Shown piece after piece: positions 35,133 to 43,608 of a DNA stretch of 64,000 nt. Each line of letters opens with the position of its first letter. Position 1 is the first letter of the stretch. The notes under the pieces are model-generated. The model did not search any database and was not told the DNA's origin. It saw only the letters and a program-made list of their open reading frames with translations. The stretch is from JBDRMV01 sp043825615 (GTDB lineage Bacteria > CG03), in the NCBI GenBank assembly GCA_043825615.1, contig JBDRRS010000006.1:1-64000 (forward strand), given 5' to 3'. Made by a program: the position numbers and the translations under genes.

Positions 35133-35608
35133 TACTTTACGCCCTGCATTTTCAAAATTTTGACCAGTTCTTCTTTTGGGAAATACCCCGTGTGCCTGTA
35201 ATATTCATTCCCGTTTTTGTCAAGAAAAACCTGTGTCGGAATCGCCTTTATACTGTATTTCTGCGCGTAAGGCCTTCCTGCTGGTTTCCACACATCATAA
35301 AAAATAACTTTCACCTGACCCGCATACTCTTTTTCTATTTCATCCATTACCGGCTGCATCATCTTGCAGGGAATACATCCGACCGAACCGAGTTCTACAA
35401 AAGTTACTTTAATTTCTTCCTTATTTGTTTCTGAAACGGCGGCTCCGGCGCTTTTAATTATTTGACTTTTTTTACTGCTTTTAACCTCCTGCTTTTCAGT
35501 ACTCTGCTCTTTTTCTTCCGATTTTGTATCTTCCCCGGAATTATTTTCGGGAATCCTGCATGCGCCGATCGAAAGAATCATTAAAATTAATGCTAATTTT
35601 TTATTCAT
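35132..35608 (-). CDS. Thioredoxin-fold lipoprotein (CXXC)
   Basis: The 158-aa protein has a lipobox LSIGAC (Cys about residue 17), a charged, Lys/Glu-rich linker (about 20-65), and then a thioredoxin domain. The active site is GCIPCKMMQPV and the cis-Pro segment is IKAIPTQVFLDKNG. It is probably anchored in the inner or outer membrane facing the periplasm and reduced by the adjacent CcdA. The start overlaps the previous gene's stop in an ATGA. Confidence 0.88.
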   Translation of the reverse strand: MNKKLALILMILSIGACRIPENNSGEDTKSEEKEQSTEKQEVKSSKKSQIIKSAGAAVSETNKEEIKVTFVELGSVGCIPCKMMQPVMDEIEKEYAGQVKVIFYDVWKPAGRPYAQKYSIKAIPTQVFLDKNGNEYYRHTGYFPKEELVKILKMQGVK

Positions 35609-35835
35609 GAGATGATGCTTTTTATTTCTTCTTTACTCAAAAGTTTTCCTGACTCTTTTACTTCGCCGTTAACCACAAGAGCGGGAGTAAGCATTACGCC
35701 GTATTTCATTATCTCGTTTATCTTTGTTACTTTGATAATTTCTGCAGCAATACCAATCTCTTTTACCGCTTCCTCTGCATTCTGTGTGAGCTTTTTACAC
35801 TTCGGACAGCCCGTTCCGAGTATCTCAATTTTCAC
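35605..35835 (-). CDS. Small redox-active disulfide (thioredoxin-like) protein
   Basis: The 76-aa cytoplasmic protein starts MKIEILGTGCPKCKKL with a CPKC active site, followed by GVMLTPALVVNGEV, the cis-Pro region of a minimal thioredoxin fold. Such redox-active disulfide protein 2 members often accompany DUF318/ArsP permeases, as here. It may feed electrons to CcdA or reduce an arsenic species. It lies 11 bp after the permease gene. Confidence 0.9.
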   Translation of the reverse strand: MKIEILGTGCPKCKKLTQNAEEAVKEIGIAAEIIKVTKINEIMKYGVMLTPALVVNGEVKESGKLLSKEEIKSIIS

Positions 35836-35846
35836 GATTTTCCCCC

Positions 35847-37016
35847 TCAGCCGAATAAATTTCCGTAAACGATTCCGCTGATTGCCGCCATTATTACGAC
35901 AAGAGCAATATACACCAATGTTTTTTTTGTACCCAGAATACTCCTTATAACAAGCATATTCGGCAAACTTAAAGCCGGTCCGGCAAGAAGCAGCGCAAGG
36001 GCAGGGCCTTTCCCCATTCCGGCGCCGAGCAAGCCCTGCAGTATCGGGACTTCCGTTAATGTCGCAAAATACATCAGAGCGCCTGATACTGATGCGAATA
36101 AATTTGCCCGTATACTGTTGCCGCCCACAAGGTTTTGTATCCAGCTTTCGGGTATCAGCGCCTGATGGCCGGGACGGCCCAGAAGAAAGCCCGCAACAAG
36201 CACGCCGCCGAACAAAAGAGGCAGTATCTGTTTTGCGAATCCCCAGGTAGATTCTGTCCAGGATTTCAGTTCGTCTTTACTGAACCATTTATATAACACG
36301 CCTGCCAGAAGCAAAAGGAACGCTCCGGTTATGTACCATTTGATATTATAAAAGGTCTGCCAGAGTTTTATGTTTTCATCTCTGCTCCAGTTCGCAAAAA
36401 CAAGTATTGCCGCCATTACGCCGAAATATAATGCCATAAGCCAGAGAGGTTTGTCTTTTGAATCTTCAATGCCCGTATTAAAATCGCCTGTGTCTTGCCT
36501 GTTTTTTTCATCTTTACGGAATATAAGATGCATGGAAAGACCGATGACAATTGAAAATATTATTGCGCCGACCGCTCTTGCAATACCAAGCTGTAATCCG
36601 AGAACTCTTGCCGTAAGGATAATCGCAAGCACATTGATTGCGGGTCCGGAATACAGGAATGCGGTCGCCGGGCCTATTCCCGCACCCCTTGAGTATATTC
36701 CCGCAAAAAGCGGAAGAACCGTGCACGAGCATACCGCAAGGATCGCCCCTGAAACAGAAGCGACGGAATATGAAAGAACTTTATTTGCTTTTGCGCCGAA
36801 ATACTTTATCACCGACTGCCGGCTTACGAAATTGGATATTGCCCCTGCGATAAAAAAAGCCGGGACAAGACAAAGTAGAACGTGCTGCCGGGCATATTCC
36901 TGAAGCAGCATCAGCGCCTCAAATACCGGCCCGGACAATCTTAATGATTCAAATGGAGCGTAATACGCAATTAAGAAAACGGCAAGTATAGATATAAATT
37001 TGTGTTTTTCTTTCAT
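35847..37016 (-). CDS. ArsP/DUF318-type permease
   Basis: The 389-aa membrane protein has two homologous halves. The first has VSGAILAVCSCTVLPLFAG and FLYSGPAINVLAI; the second has TEVPILQGLLGAGMGKG and LLAGPALSLPNMLVI. The family includes ArsP (methylarsenite/aromatic arsenical export) and SO_0444-type Cu/Zn efflux proteins. The CSC motif fits trivalent arsenical or soft metal binding. It directly follows arsR by 1 bp. The exact substrate is not decided by sequence. Confidence 0.85.
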   Translation of the reverse strand: MKEKHKFISILAVFLIAYYAPFESLRLSGPVFEALMLLQEYARQHVLLCLVPAFFIAGAISNFVSRQSVIKYFGAKANKVLSYSVASVSGAILAVCSCTVLPLFAGIYSRGAGIGPATAFLYSGPAINVLAIILTARVLGLQLGIARAVGAIIFSIVIGLSMHLIFRKDEKNRQDTGDFNTGIEDSKDKPLWLMALYFGVMAAILVFANWSRDENIKLWQTFYNIKWYITGAFLLLLAGVLYKWFSKDELKSWTESTWGFAKQILPLLFGGVLVAGFLLGRPGHQALIPESWIQNLVGGNSIRANLFASVSGALMYFATLTEVPILQGLLGAGMGKGPALALLLAGPALSLPNMLVIRSILGTKKTLVYIALVVIMAAISGIVYGNLFG

Positions 37017-37017
37017 A

Positions 37018-37353
37018 TCATTTGCCGCAGTTCTCTCTTATTCTGCCTTTCTTGCATTGTTTCAGATTTTTCAAATCAGACATTGATATCTTGATATCGT
37101 CCAGCAAACCTTTAACAATGCCCGATTTTAAAGCATCCGGTTTTGCCGAATAGATAATCCATTTACCGTCTCTTTTCCCGACTGCAAGTCCGGCGCCGGT
37201 AAGTTTTTTCATTATATGCGATATCCTTGCCTGCTTCATATTAAGGATATTCACAAGTTCACATACGCATAAATTCCCGTTGATTAGCAGCAGGAATATT
37301 CTCATCCTCGTTTCTTCAGATAATGCATCGAGTATCTTTATTGTCTTCTTCAT
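37018..37353 (-). CDS. arsR: ArsR family metalloregulator
   Basis: The 111-aa winged-helix repressor has LSEETRMRIFLLLINGNLCVCELVNILNM. The CVC pair at the start of the recognition region is the classical As(III)/Sb(III) sensing site of ArsR. ARISHIMKKLTGAGL is the DNA-reading helix, and a Cys-containing tail (KQCKKG, RENCGK) may give a third ligand. It is the first gene of the arsenic-type operon, and a palindrome overlapping its promoter lies 25 bp upstream. Confidence 0.92.
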   Translation of the reverse strand: MKKTIKILDALSEETRMRIFLLLINGNLCVCELVNILNMKQARISHIMKKLTGAGLAVGKRDGKWIIYSAKPDALKSGIVKGLLDDIKISMSDLKNLKQCKKGRIRENCGK

Positions 37354-37377
37354 ATTATATACCCCGGTTTCTCAGTA

Positions 37378-37408
37378 ACATATTACAATATGTTAATATG
37401 TATGTCAA
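37378..37408 (-). promoter_or_regulatory. ars operon promoter with ArsR operator
   Basis: On the minus strand TTGACA (37403-37408) and TAATAT (37380-37385) are 17 bp apart. A perfect inverted repeat, ACATATT-AC-AATATGT (37378-37393), covers the -10 and half of the spacer. This is the expected place for an ArsR operator, so arsenite would release repression. Confidence 0.65.
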
Positions 37409-37616
37409 CAATATATCTCTTTACGGGAAAAACCGGTTCTTTTTTCTTGCGCCTGTGGCATCCGGACCTGCGGCGCGGGGTTTACCGGATGTAAAATCTG
37501 TAAAAAGAGTCAGCCGTAAGGTTTGATACAAAATTTTATATTACGATGAAGTATGACTCAAAATGAAATCTTCAACCGGATTCAAATACAGAAAATAGGG
37601 AATGTCCCGTTTCCTG

Positions 37617-37823
37617 CTATTGGTCTTTTTTGTCCGGATCGAAATTTTCTATGTTTAAAAATTTTTCCGCCTCTTCCAGGCGTTTCCTCAACTGGGAAAT
37701 TTTATCCAGCAGTTTCGGAATGGAGAATTGCGTGTCTTTGCTTGTTTTTTCTATGGCATTAACCCGAAGATCCAGCCACAGAAACATCAACAGGAAACAG
37801 GCAATCACCAGTATCAGAATCAT
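37617..37823 (-). CDS. Small TM plus coiled-coil protein
   Basis: The 68-aa product has one N-terminal membrane helix (about residues 1-17) and a coiled-coil tail with KLLDKISQLRKRLEEAEKFL. A GGAGGTG ribosome site lies 5-9 nt upstream of the ATG, which supports expression. It is the last gene of the moxR-antiporter group. No family recognised. Confidence 0.65.
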   Translation of the reverse strand: MILILVIACFLLMFLWLDLRVNAIEKTSKDTQFSIPKLLDKISQLRKRLEEAEKFLNIENFDPDKKDQ

Positions 37824-37841
37824 TATGACACCTCCATTTGC

Positions 37842-38789
37842 TCAGGCGGGCATTAAAAACCTGAAATTGAACGCGATATAAACGGCGTACGTAAACAGCG
37901 CAATCAGCGCCTTCAGTTTTGACGGGATTTTTTTCAGCCAGATGAGAAGCATGAGTTCTCCGAGAATAAAAGCCATCCATCCGAAAATGTGCTTTGAATT
38001 TTCAACCGCAACGGGTCTTATGAGCGATGCCAGACCGAGCAGCAGGTAGAGGTTAAGCGCCTGCGAGCCGACGAGTTCTCCGACGGCAATCCCTATTTTT
38101 CCCTGTTTCGTGGCGCTTATGGAAGTTGCGATTTCGGGTATTGAAGTGCCCACTGCAATCAGGGTTATGCCTATTATGATTTCAGGGATTCCGATTTTTT
38201 CGGCAAAGGATGTTGCGGAAACGACCAGAAATTTTGAAGCAATCACCAGCGCAGCCAGGCCGCAGAATAATTTGACAAGGACCACCCATATTTTCCCCTC
38301 GGGGGCGGGGACCTCCGCAAACTTTTTGCTGATGCGCGAATTGACAAACAAATAGAGAATGACCGCGGCAATCAGCGCCAGGCCCTTAAGCGAGGAAACG
38401 CCGTTGTGCAGAAAAAACATCATTACCGCCGCTCCGCCGGCGAGAAACAGCCCGTTTACAAGACAGAATCTGCTTCCCAGCGCCTTCATATCCGCCGGTG
38501 CTTCATCGGGTTTTAACAGCCAGAAGATAACCGCCATCGCCAGACCGGCGTTGCATGCGATGCTCCCTGTTGCGTTTCCGACCACGACGCCGGGATGCCT
38601 CATATAGGAAGCGATTGCCGTTACGAATATCTCGGGGGCTGAGGTGCAGAGGCCCACGAGGACGAGCCCTATGAAAACGGGGGGAATGCCGTAATGCGCG
38701 GCAATGCGGCTTGAACTGCTTACGAGAATGTCGGCCGACTTAAAGATAAAAAAGAAACAAACGGCAATTATCAGAATGTCGCCGATCAC
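37842..38789 (-). CDS. CaCA family sodium/calcium exchanger-like protein
   Basis: The 315-aa membrane protein has about ten helices and the two alpha repeats: FIGLVLVGLCTSAPEIFVTA with GNATGSIACN, and IGITLIAVGTSIPEIATS with GELVGSQALN. It would exchange Ca2+ or another cation for Na+ or H+. The GTG at 38789 is chosen because it overlaps the preceding stop in GTGA; an upstream in-frame ATG would add 32 polar residues overlapping the previous gene. Some asparagines of the usual motifs are replaced (GSQ for GSN), so ion specificity may differ from the antiporter at 29500. Confidence 0.85.
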   Translation of the reverse strand: MIGDILIIAVCFFFIFKSADILVSSSSRIAAHYGIPPVFIGLVLVGLCTSAPEIFVTAIASYMRHPGVVVGNATGSIACNAGLAMAVIFWLLKPDEAPADMKALGSRFCLVNGLFLAGGAAVMMFFLHNGVSSLKGLALIAAVILYLFVNSRISKKFAEVPAPEGKIWVVLVKLFCGLAALVIASKFLVVSATSFAEKIGIPEIIIGITLIAVGTSIPEIATSISATKQGKIGIAVGELVGSQALNLYLLLGLASLIRPVAVENSKHIFGWMAFILGELMLLIWLKKIPSKLKALIALFTYAVYIAFNFRFLMPA

Positions 38790-39232
38790 TCTTGCGCCGC
38801 CGCTGAATTGTCCCAGAGTTTTTTTGCGATTGCCATTTTTTCTTCCGCCAGACGCACATATTTTGAGCGCGGGGGCTGAAAGCACTCAACGGTTGTCTGA
38901 AACCAGAAATAAGCGTTTTTCGCGTCGTTGTCTTCCATCTGCATTTTATACTGCATTTCAATGGCTTTTTTCAGGATTTCATTTTCGCTTTTTTCTCCGG
39001 CGGGAATCTTATGGAGCCGTTCTTTCAGCCACTTGTCCAGGAAGTTCTTTTTTAACTGCGGTTCTTCAAACCATTCTAAATATTGAACCCCTTTGAGATA
39101 CGAAGACCTTGCCCGGAGATAAACGTCCGTATAAACAATCAGGTTAATCAGAATGTAAACGCCGAGAACCGTTAAAATGACTTTCAGGAATTTCTTTTCT
39201 TTTTTTCCTGTTTTCTTTGCAGGTGGTTCCAT
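38786..39232 (-). CDS. Hypothetical single-pass membrane protein
   Basis: The 148-aa protein starts MEPPAKKTGKKEKK, has one membrane helix (about residues 15-35) and a soluble helical C-terminal part with YFWFQTTVECFQPPRS. The ATG at 39232 lies 2 bp after the moxR stop; a longer frame reading back into moxR is rejected because that overlap is out of frame with moxR. It is tightly packed between moxR and the antiporter. No family is recognised; the C-terminal part has a TPR-like helical look. Confidence 0.7.
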   Translation of the reverse strand: MEPPAKKTGKKEKKFLKVILTVLGVYILINLIVYTDVYLRARSSYLKGVQYLEWFEEPQLKKNFLDKWLKERLHKIPAGEKSENEILKKAIEMQYKMQMEDNDAKNAYFWFQTTVECFQPPRSKYVRLAEEKMAIAKKLWDNSAAAQE

Positions 39233-39234
39233 AA

Positions 39235-40221
39235 TTACTTTAATTTTTTTTCCAGCATTTTCCGTATTATATCGTCCGCAGTGATTCCCTCCGCTTCGGC
39301 GCTGAAATTTATGACCAGGCGGTGTCTGAGGGCGGGGAAGGCGATGTCTCTTATGTCTTCTTTTGAAACGGAAAATCTTCCGTCCAGAGCCGCTTTTATT
39401 TTTGCAGCCAGAACGAGCGCCTGCGAAGCCCTGGGCCCCGCGCCCCACGAAATCCATTTTATGACATCGGGGTCGCCGTCCGGAAGGCGTGTCATTTTTA
39501 CAAGTTTTACGGCGTATTCAAGCGAATTGTCGGGGATGGGTATTTTCCTTACGAAATCCTGTATCCCGAGAATTTCCTTTTTCGTAAGAATCGTTTTCAG
39601 GTCGTAATCGGGGAATGCCGTGGTCGTGAGAGCGATTTTCTTTTCTTCTTCTTCGCCGGGATAGAAAATGTTTATCTGAAAGAAAAACCTGTCGAGCTGC
39701 GCCTCGGGCAAAGGGTACGTCCCTTCCTGCTCGATGGGATTCTGCGTTCCGAGCACAAAAAACGGCTGTTCAAGAAAATAATCGTTCCCGCCCGCGGTAA
39801 CTTTATATTCCTGCATTGCTTCAAGAAGGGCGGACTGTGTTTTCGGGGGCGTTCTGTTTATTTCGTCAGCCAGAATTATGTTGGCAAAAACCGGGCCTTT
39901 TATGAACCTGAAATTCTTGCGACCCGATTTCAAGTCCTCTTCTATTATATCCGTTCCTGTTATGTCCGACGGCATCAGGTCGGGAGTGAACTGTATTCTT
40001 GAGAATTTCAGGTCAAGAATCCGGGCGAGAGTTGCCACGAGCAGCGTTTTGGCGAGACCCGGCACGCCCACGATGATGGCATGCCCCTTCGCAAAAAGAG
40101 AAATCAACAGCTGTTCCACGACCTCGTCCTGCCCGATGACGGCTTTTGCAAGTTCGCTTTTTAACGCGTTGAAAGTTTTTGAAATAAGAGAAATTTTTTC
40201 TTTATCGCTCATATCACACAT
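39235..40221 (-). CDS. MoxR family AAA+ ATPase
   Basis: The 328-aa AAA+ ATPase has the MoxR Walker A GVPGLAKTLL, Walker B ILADEINRTPPKTQSALLEAMQE, sensor 1 FVLGTQNPIEQEGTYPLPEAQLDRF and the late GASPR-like GAGPRASQAL. MoxR proteins act as chaperones that insert cofactors or activate metal-binding partners, usually beside DUF58 and VWA genes. Neither is present here; the partners are a small membrane protein and a cation antiporter. It overlaps ptsI by 8 bp. Confidence 0.93.
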   Translation of the reverse strand: MCDMSDKEKISLISKTFNALKSELAKAVIGQDEVVEQLLISLFAKGHAIIVGVPGLAKTLLVATLARILDLKFSRIQFTPDLMPSDITGTDIIEEDLKSGRKNFRFIKGPVFANIILADEINRTPPKTQSALLEAMQEYKVTAGGNDYFLEQPFFVLGTQNPIEQEGTYPLPEAQLDRFFFQINIFYPGEEEEKKIALTTTAFPDYDLKTILTKKEILGIQDFVRKIPIPDNSLEYAVKLVKMTRLPDGDPDVIKWISWGAGPRASQALVLAAKIKAALDGRFSVSKEDIRDIAFPALRHRLVINFSAEAEGITADDIIRKMLEKKLK

Positions 40222-41899
40222 CCAGAGGATGTTTCACAAAATCCCGCGCAAATTTTTTTGCTTCCCTGTAATCTGTCGTTCGTATTATCTGTTTTATTTT
40301 AGGGATTGAAATTGAAGACATACTCAACTCATCAAAGTCCATTCCAACAAGCAGTTTGGTATAAGCGGGGTCCGAAGCCATTTCCCCGCACATTGAAACC
40401 TGCTTGCCTGCCCTGTGGGATGCCTTTACGACATAATCAATCAGCCGCAGGATGGAGAGGTCCATCGGCTCATAAATATAGCCGACGTTTTCATTTGACC
40501 TGTCGGCGGCAAGAGTGTACTGGATAAGGTCGTTTGTCCCGATGCTTAAAAAGTCAACTTCCTCCGCTATTAAGTCGGCGGTGAGCGCGGCGGAAGGAAC
40601 TTCAATCAGCGCCCCGAGGGGGGTTTTTTTGTTAAACGGTACGCCTTCGTTTTCAAGTTCGCGCTTCACTTCTTCAAGAACCGTCTTTACTTTTTTCACT
40701 TCGGAAACGGAGGTTATCATCGGAATCATTATTTTCAAATTTCCCGCCGAAGATGCCCTCATCAAAGCTCTCAACTGTGTCTTGAAAACTTCGGGGATTT
40801 TAAAGCAAAGCCGGATTGCCCTCAGGCCCATTATCGGATTAGCTTCCTCGGGGAGTTCTATTGAACCGGCAAGTTTATCTGCTCCAATGTCAAAAGTTCT
40901 TACTATGACGGGGTAGGGAAGCATTTTTTCACAGATTGTTTTGTATATTTGATACTGCTCTGCCTCCTTCGGCACCTCCGGAGAATTCATAAAAATGTAC
41001 TCGCTTCTGTAAAGGCCGATTCCTTCGGCGCCGTGAGCAAGAACCGTGGGGATTTCCTCCGGTATTTCTATGTTTGCCATGAGAGACAGAGTTTTTCCGT
41101 CCCGGGTAACGGTCGGTTTTTCTATGAGGTACTGCAGGGAGTATTGTTCCTCATGATATTTTTTTCGTTCTCTTTTGTAATTTATGAGCGTTTCCTCGTC
41201 GGGAGCGGTTATCACGATTCCGCTTACTCCGTCAACAATGATGTCCTGCATACCCTCAATGTTCTGCGAAAAGTTTTTCAGCCCGGTGACGGCGGGTATT
41301 TCAAGAGCTCTCGCCATAATTGCCGTGTGGGATGTCTTCCCGCCGATATCGGTTACAAAGGCAATCACCGAATTGCCTTTCATGTTAGTGGTGTCCGCAG
41401 GGGTGATGTTGTGTGCGACAATTACCGAATTTTCGGGAATCTGCGACCAGGAGAACTTTTCGTCTCTCTGCAGAAGATGAGCCATAATTTTGTTGCCCAG
41501 TTCGGATATGTCCCGCGCTCTTTCCTTCAGATAAGCATTTTTTATGTTCTGAAATTCCGAAATGATTTTTTTTAACTGCATTGAGAATGCGAATTCGACG
41601 TTGACTTTCTGTTTCCTGATAATTTCCTCCGTGTCTTCTATGAGAATTCTGTCTTCCAGGAAAAGCCGGTAGCCCTCAAAAATCTGGCTTTTCCGGCGCC
41701 CGAGTTCTTTCCGGATTTTTTTCTCAACTTCCATAATGTCCTTTCGTGTTTGCGAAACCGCTTTTCTGAAACGCGCGATTTCATTTTTCACCGCGTTAGC
41801 GAGGATGCTTCTTCTATAAACATTCTGAATTTCTTTTTCAAGAACAAAAACTTTTCCTATGGCTATGCCCGGAGAAACCGGAATACCCCTAAAAATCAT
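40214..41899 (-). CDS. ptsI: PTS enzyme I
   Basis: From the ATG at 41899 (AAGGAG 5 nt upstream) the protein has 561 aa. It takes phosphate from PEP and passes it to HPr. The phosphorylated His191 lies in DIGGKTSHTAIMARAL. The PEP-binding barrel shows GLYRSEYIFMNS, IVRTFDIGADKL, EANPIMGLRAIR and VSMCGEMASDP. A longer frame from 41929 would add ten residues before the usual start. It ends the PTS set and overlaps moxR. Confidence 0.96.
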   Translation of the reverse strand: MIFRGIPVSPGIAIGKVFVLEKEIQNVYRRSILANAVKNEIARFRKAVSQTRKDIMEVEKKIRKELGRRKSQIFEGYRLFLEDRILIEDTEEIIRKQKVNVEFAFSMQLKKIISEFQNIKNAYLKERARDISELGNKIMAHLLQRDEKFSWSQIPENSVIVAHNITPADTTNMKGNSVIAFVTDIGGKTSHTAIMARALEIPAVTGLKNFSQNIEGMQDIIVDGVSGIVITAPDEETLINYKRERKKYHEEQYSLQYLIEKPTVTRDGKTLSLMANIEIPEEIPTVLAHGAEGIGLYRSEYIFMNSPEVPKEAEQYQIYKTICEKMLPYPVIVRTFDIGADKLAGSIELPEEANPIMGLRAIRLCFKIPEVFKTQLRALMRASSAGNLKIMIPMITSVSEVKKVKTVLEEVKRELENEGVPFNKKTPLGALIEVPSAALTADLIAEEVDFLSIGTNDLIQYTLAADRSNENVGYIYEPMDLSILRLIDYVVKASHRAGKQVSMCGEMASDPAYTKLLVGMDFDELSMSSISIPKIKQIIRTTDYREAKKFARDFVKHPLDV

Positions 41900-41952
41900 A
41901 TTTACTCCTTGTCCTGTGAGATAACTCACGGGGCTTGCCGTATGTGCTGCGG

Positions 41953-42225
41953 TTATTCTCCAAAGTTATCGTTTACCAATTTATCGAAGCAATCCGCAAG
42001 AGCCGCGCTATCGGGCCCTTCAATCCTGATTTCAATTTCATCCCCCTCTTCTATTCCCAGGGCGAGAATTCCGAGGGAAGAATCCGTCCCCGCTTCATTC
42101 TCACCCTTTTTTATAAAGACATTGCTCTTGAATCTGCCGACGAGTTTGGCAATTGTGAGGGCGGTTCTCACGTGGATACCGGCCGCAAGCATTATTTTAT
42201 ATTTTTTAGTGACAGCACCCTGCAA
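41953..42225 (-). CDS. ptsH: Phosphocarrier protein HPr-like
   Basis: The 90-aa protein matches HPr: AAGIHVRTALTIAKLVGRF holds His18 (phosphorylated by EI) and the conserved Arg, with Thr in place of the usual Pro. DSSLGILALGIEEGDEI aligns with the Ser46 region, so a regulatory serine is kept. It starts with TTG at 42225, supported by GGGAGG 5-6 nt upstream, and overlaps the IID gene by 20 bp. It would pass phosphate from EI to the mannose-type IIA next to it and possibly to PtsN. No HPr kinase gene is in the window. Confidence 0.88.
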   Translation of the reverse strand: MQGAVTKKYKIMLAAGIHVRTALTIAKLVGRFKSNVFIKKGENEAGTDSSLGILALGIEEGDEIEIRIEGPDSAALADCFDKLVNDNFGE

Positions 42226-42991
42226 AGATTCCTCCCGTTATGACAACAATATAAAAAAGAAGCGTCGCAGAAATTCTGTTGAGAAAAAGAACCAGCAAAA
42301 CAAACGAAACGGGATACGCCATTTTAAGCGCCATGGTTCCGGTTTCGGACATAAAGCCCCTTACAAGCAGAAGGGAAATCAGAACAATCGCTGTCGTTCT
42401 CAAATAACCCGCCCACTTGTGGATGTATCCGGCTAAAATTTTATCAAAAATTTTTTCCCCGTCTTCAAAGCCGATGAAAATGCCGCGGTATCTTATAATG
42501 AGGTGGAAAATATTGAAAATAACGAAAGCCGCCGCAGGGCCGAGCCACATAAGATTTACATTCTTGGAGAAAAGCAGAATCAGGGTTGCCCCGATAAGGG
42601 CGGTGAAGGGTCTGGCGATTCCCCATATCATTGAGTCGCCGAAGGCGGCAATGGGCCCTCCCAGAATTTTTTTTGTGTTAACCGCGCGTTCTATGTGCCG
42701 CCTGTCTCCGCTTTCCGCAAACAATTTTTCTTCTCTGGCGACAACGCCGAATATAAAAGAGGCGCAGTAGGGGTGAGTGTTAAAAAAATCAAGATGCCTC
42801 AGGTAGGCGGCTTTTTTTTCTTCTTTGTTTTCATATAAAAGATCCAGGACGGGCTTTATCGTGTAAAGAAAGCCCGCATTCTGCATTCCTTTGAAATTCC
42901 AGAGCGCCTGCAGCAGAAATGACCTGAAGAAAACCTTTCTCAGGACTTTTCCGAACTTCTTTTCGTAATGTCTTTCCGGTTTTATTTCCAT
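42206..42991 (-). CDS. PTS mannose-family IID component
   Basis: This 261-aa membrane protein is the IID subunit of a mannose/fructose/sorbose-class permease. Family segments are FFRSFLLQALWNFKGMQNAGFLY at the start and HLDFFNTHPYCASFIFGVVAREE, with C-terminal helices from about residue 130. It forms the sugar channel with IIC, whose gene overlaps it by 10 bp. Confidence 0.93.
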   Translation of the reverse strand: MEIKPERHYEKKFGKVLRKVFFRSFLLQALWNFKGMQNAGFLYTIKPVLDLLYENKEEKKAAYLRHLDFFNTHPYCASFIFGVVAREEKLFAESGDRRHIERAVNTKKILGGPIAAFGDSMIWGIARPFTALIGATLILLFSKNVNLMWLGPAAAFVIFNIFHLIIRYRGIFIGFEDGEKIFDKILAGYIHKWAGYLRTTAIVLISLLLVRGFMSETGTMALKMAYPVSFVLLVLFLNRISATLLFYIVVITGGIFAGCCH

Positions 42992-43608
42992 TTTATGAAC
43001 ATCTCGAATAACTGCGCAAAACAGAGAATATATATAAATCTCAAAATTACCCCCGGGTCAACGTTCAAAATACTAAAAAGCATCCAGTAGGCGCGCGGTA
43101 TCTGCGTAATGAGAATATAACATGCCGCAAAAAAGAATGCGCTCACCAGAAAAACCCTCAGAATAGCGAACAGAGTAAAGAAATTGACGCTCTCGTATTT
43201 GTCTTTTGCAACATCCGCCTTTATTTTGTCGATGGTATCCGAATTACGGAGCCGGATTTTTAACCTTGCCGCCTGAAAAAGAATCCCGCACGGTATCGAA
43301 ACGGCCAGAGCCAGAATTATTGCAGGGAACTCGGTTATCCCGTAGTTTGAAATTGAAAAAATTGCTGATGCGGTTGCCAGAGCCGACGTCATGGGCATGT
43401 CCGGCGGGGTTGACGAGCCGATGGGAATTACGCTCGACCATATTAATTCAACGCATATCCCGATGATAAAACCGACGTAAGGATTGCCGAGGCAGAGACC
43501 TATTACGGGGCCCAGTATGATAGGCCTTGAGAGCATAAACTGACCTGCTGTGACCGTATCGCAGGATAAAACGCCGGTCATCAGCGAAGCGAGAACGATA
43601 TTCAGCAT
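42982..43608 (-). CDS. PTS mannose-family IIC component
   Basis: The 208-aa membrane protein has six or so helices and the IIC-Man opening AGQFMLSRPIILGPVIGLCLGN, which lines the sugar pathway. It is slightly shorter than typical IIC-Man proteins (about 240-265 aa). The start shares one base with the GH57 stop (TAATG). It works with IID, IIB and IIA from the same run of genes. Confidence 0.9.
   Translation of the reverse strand: MLNIVLASLMTGVLSCDTVTAGQFMLSRPIILGPVIGLCLGNPYVGFIIGICVELIWSSVIPIGSSTPPDMPMTSALATASAIFSISNYGITEFPAIILALAVSIPCGILFQAARLKIRLRNSDTIDKIKADVAKDKYESVNFFTLFAILRVFLVSAFFFAACYILITQIPRAYWMLFSILNVDPGVILRFIYILCFAQLFEMFIKWK

Noticed and set aside
39235..39457. Longer N-terminus for the protein starting at 39232
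   Set aside because: The extension lies out of frame inside the conserved end of moxR and is basic, low-complexity shadow sequence.
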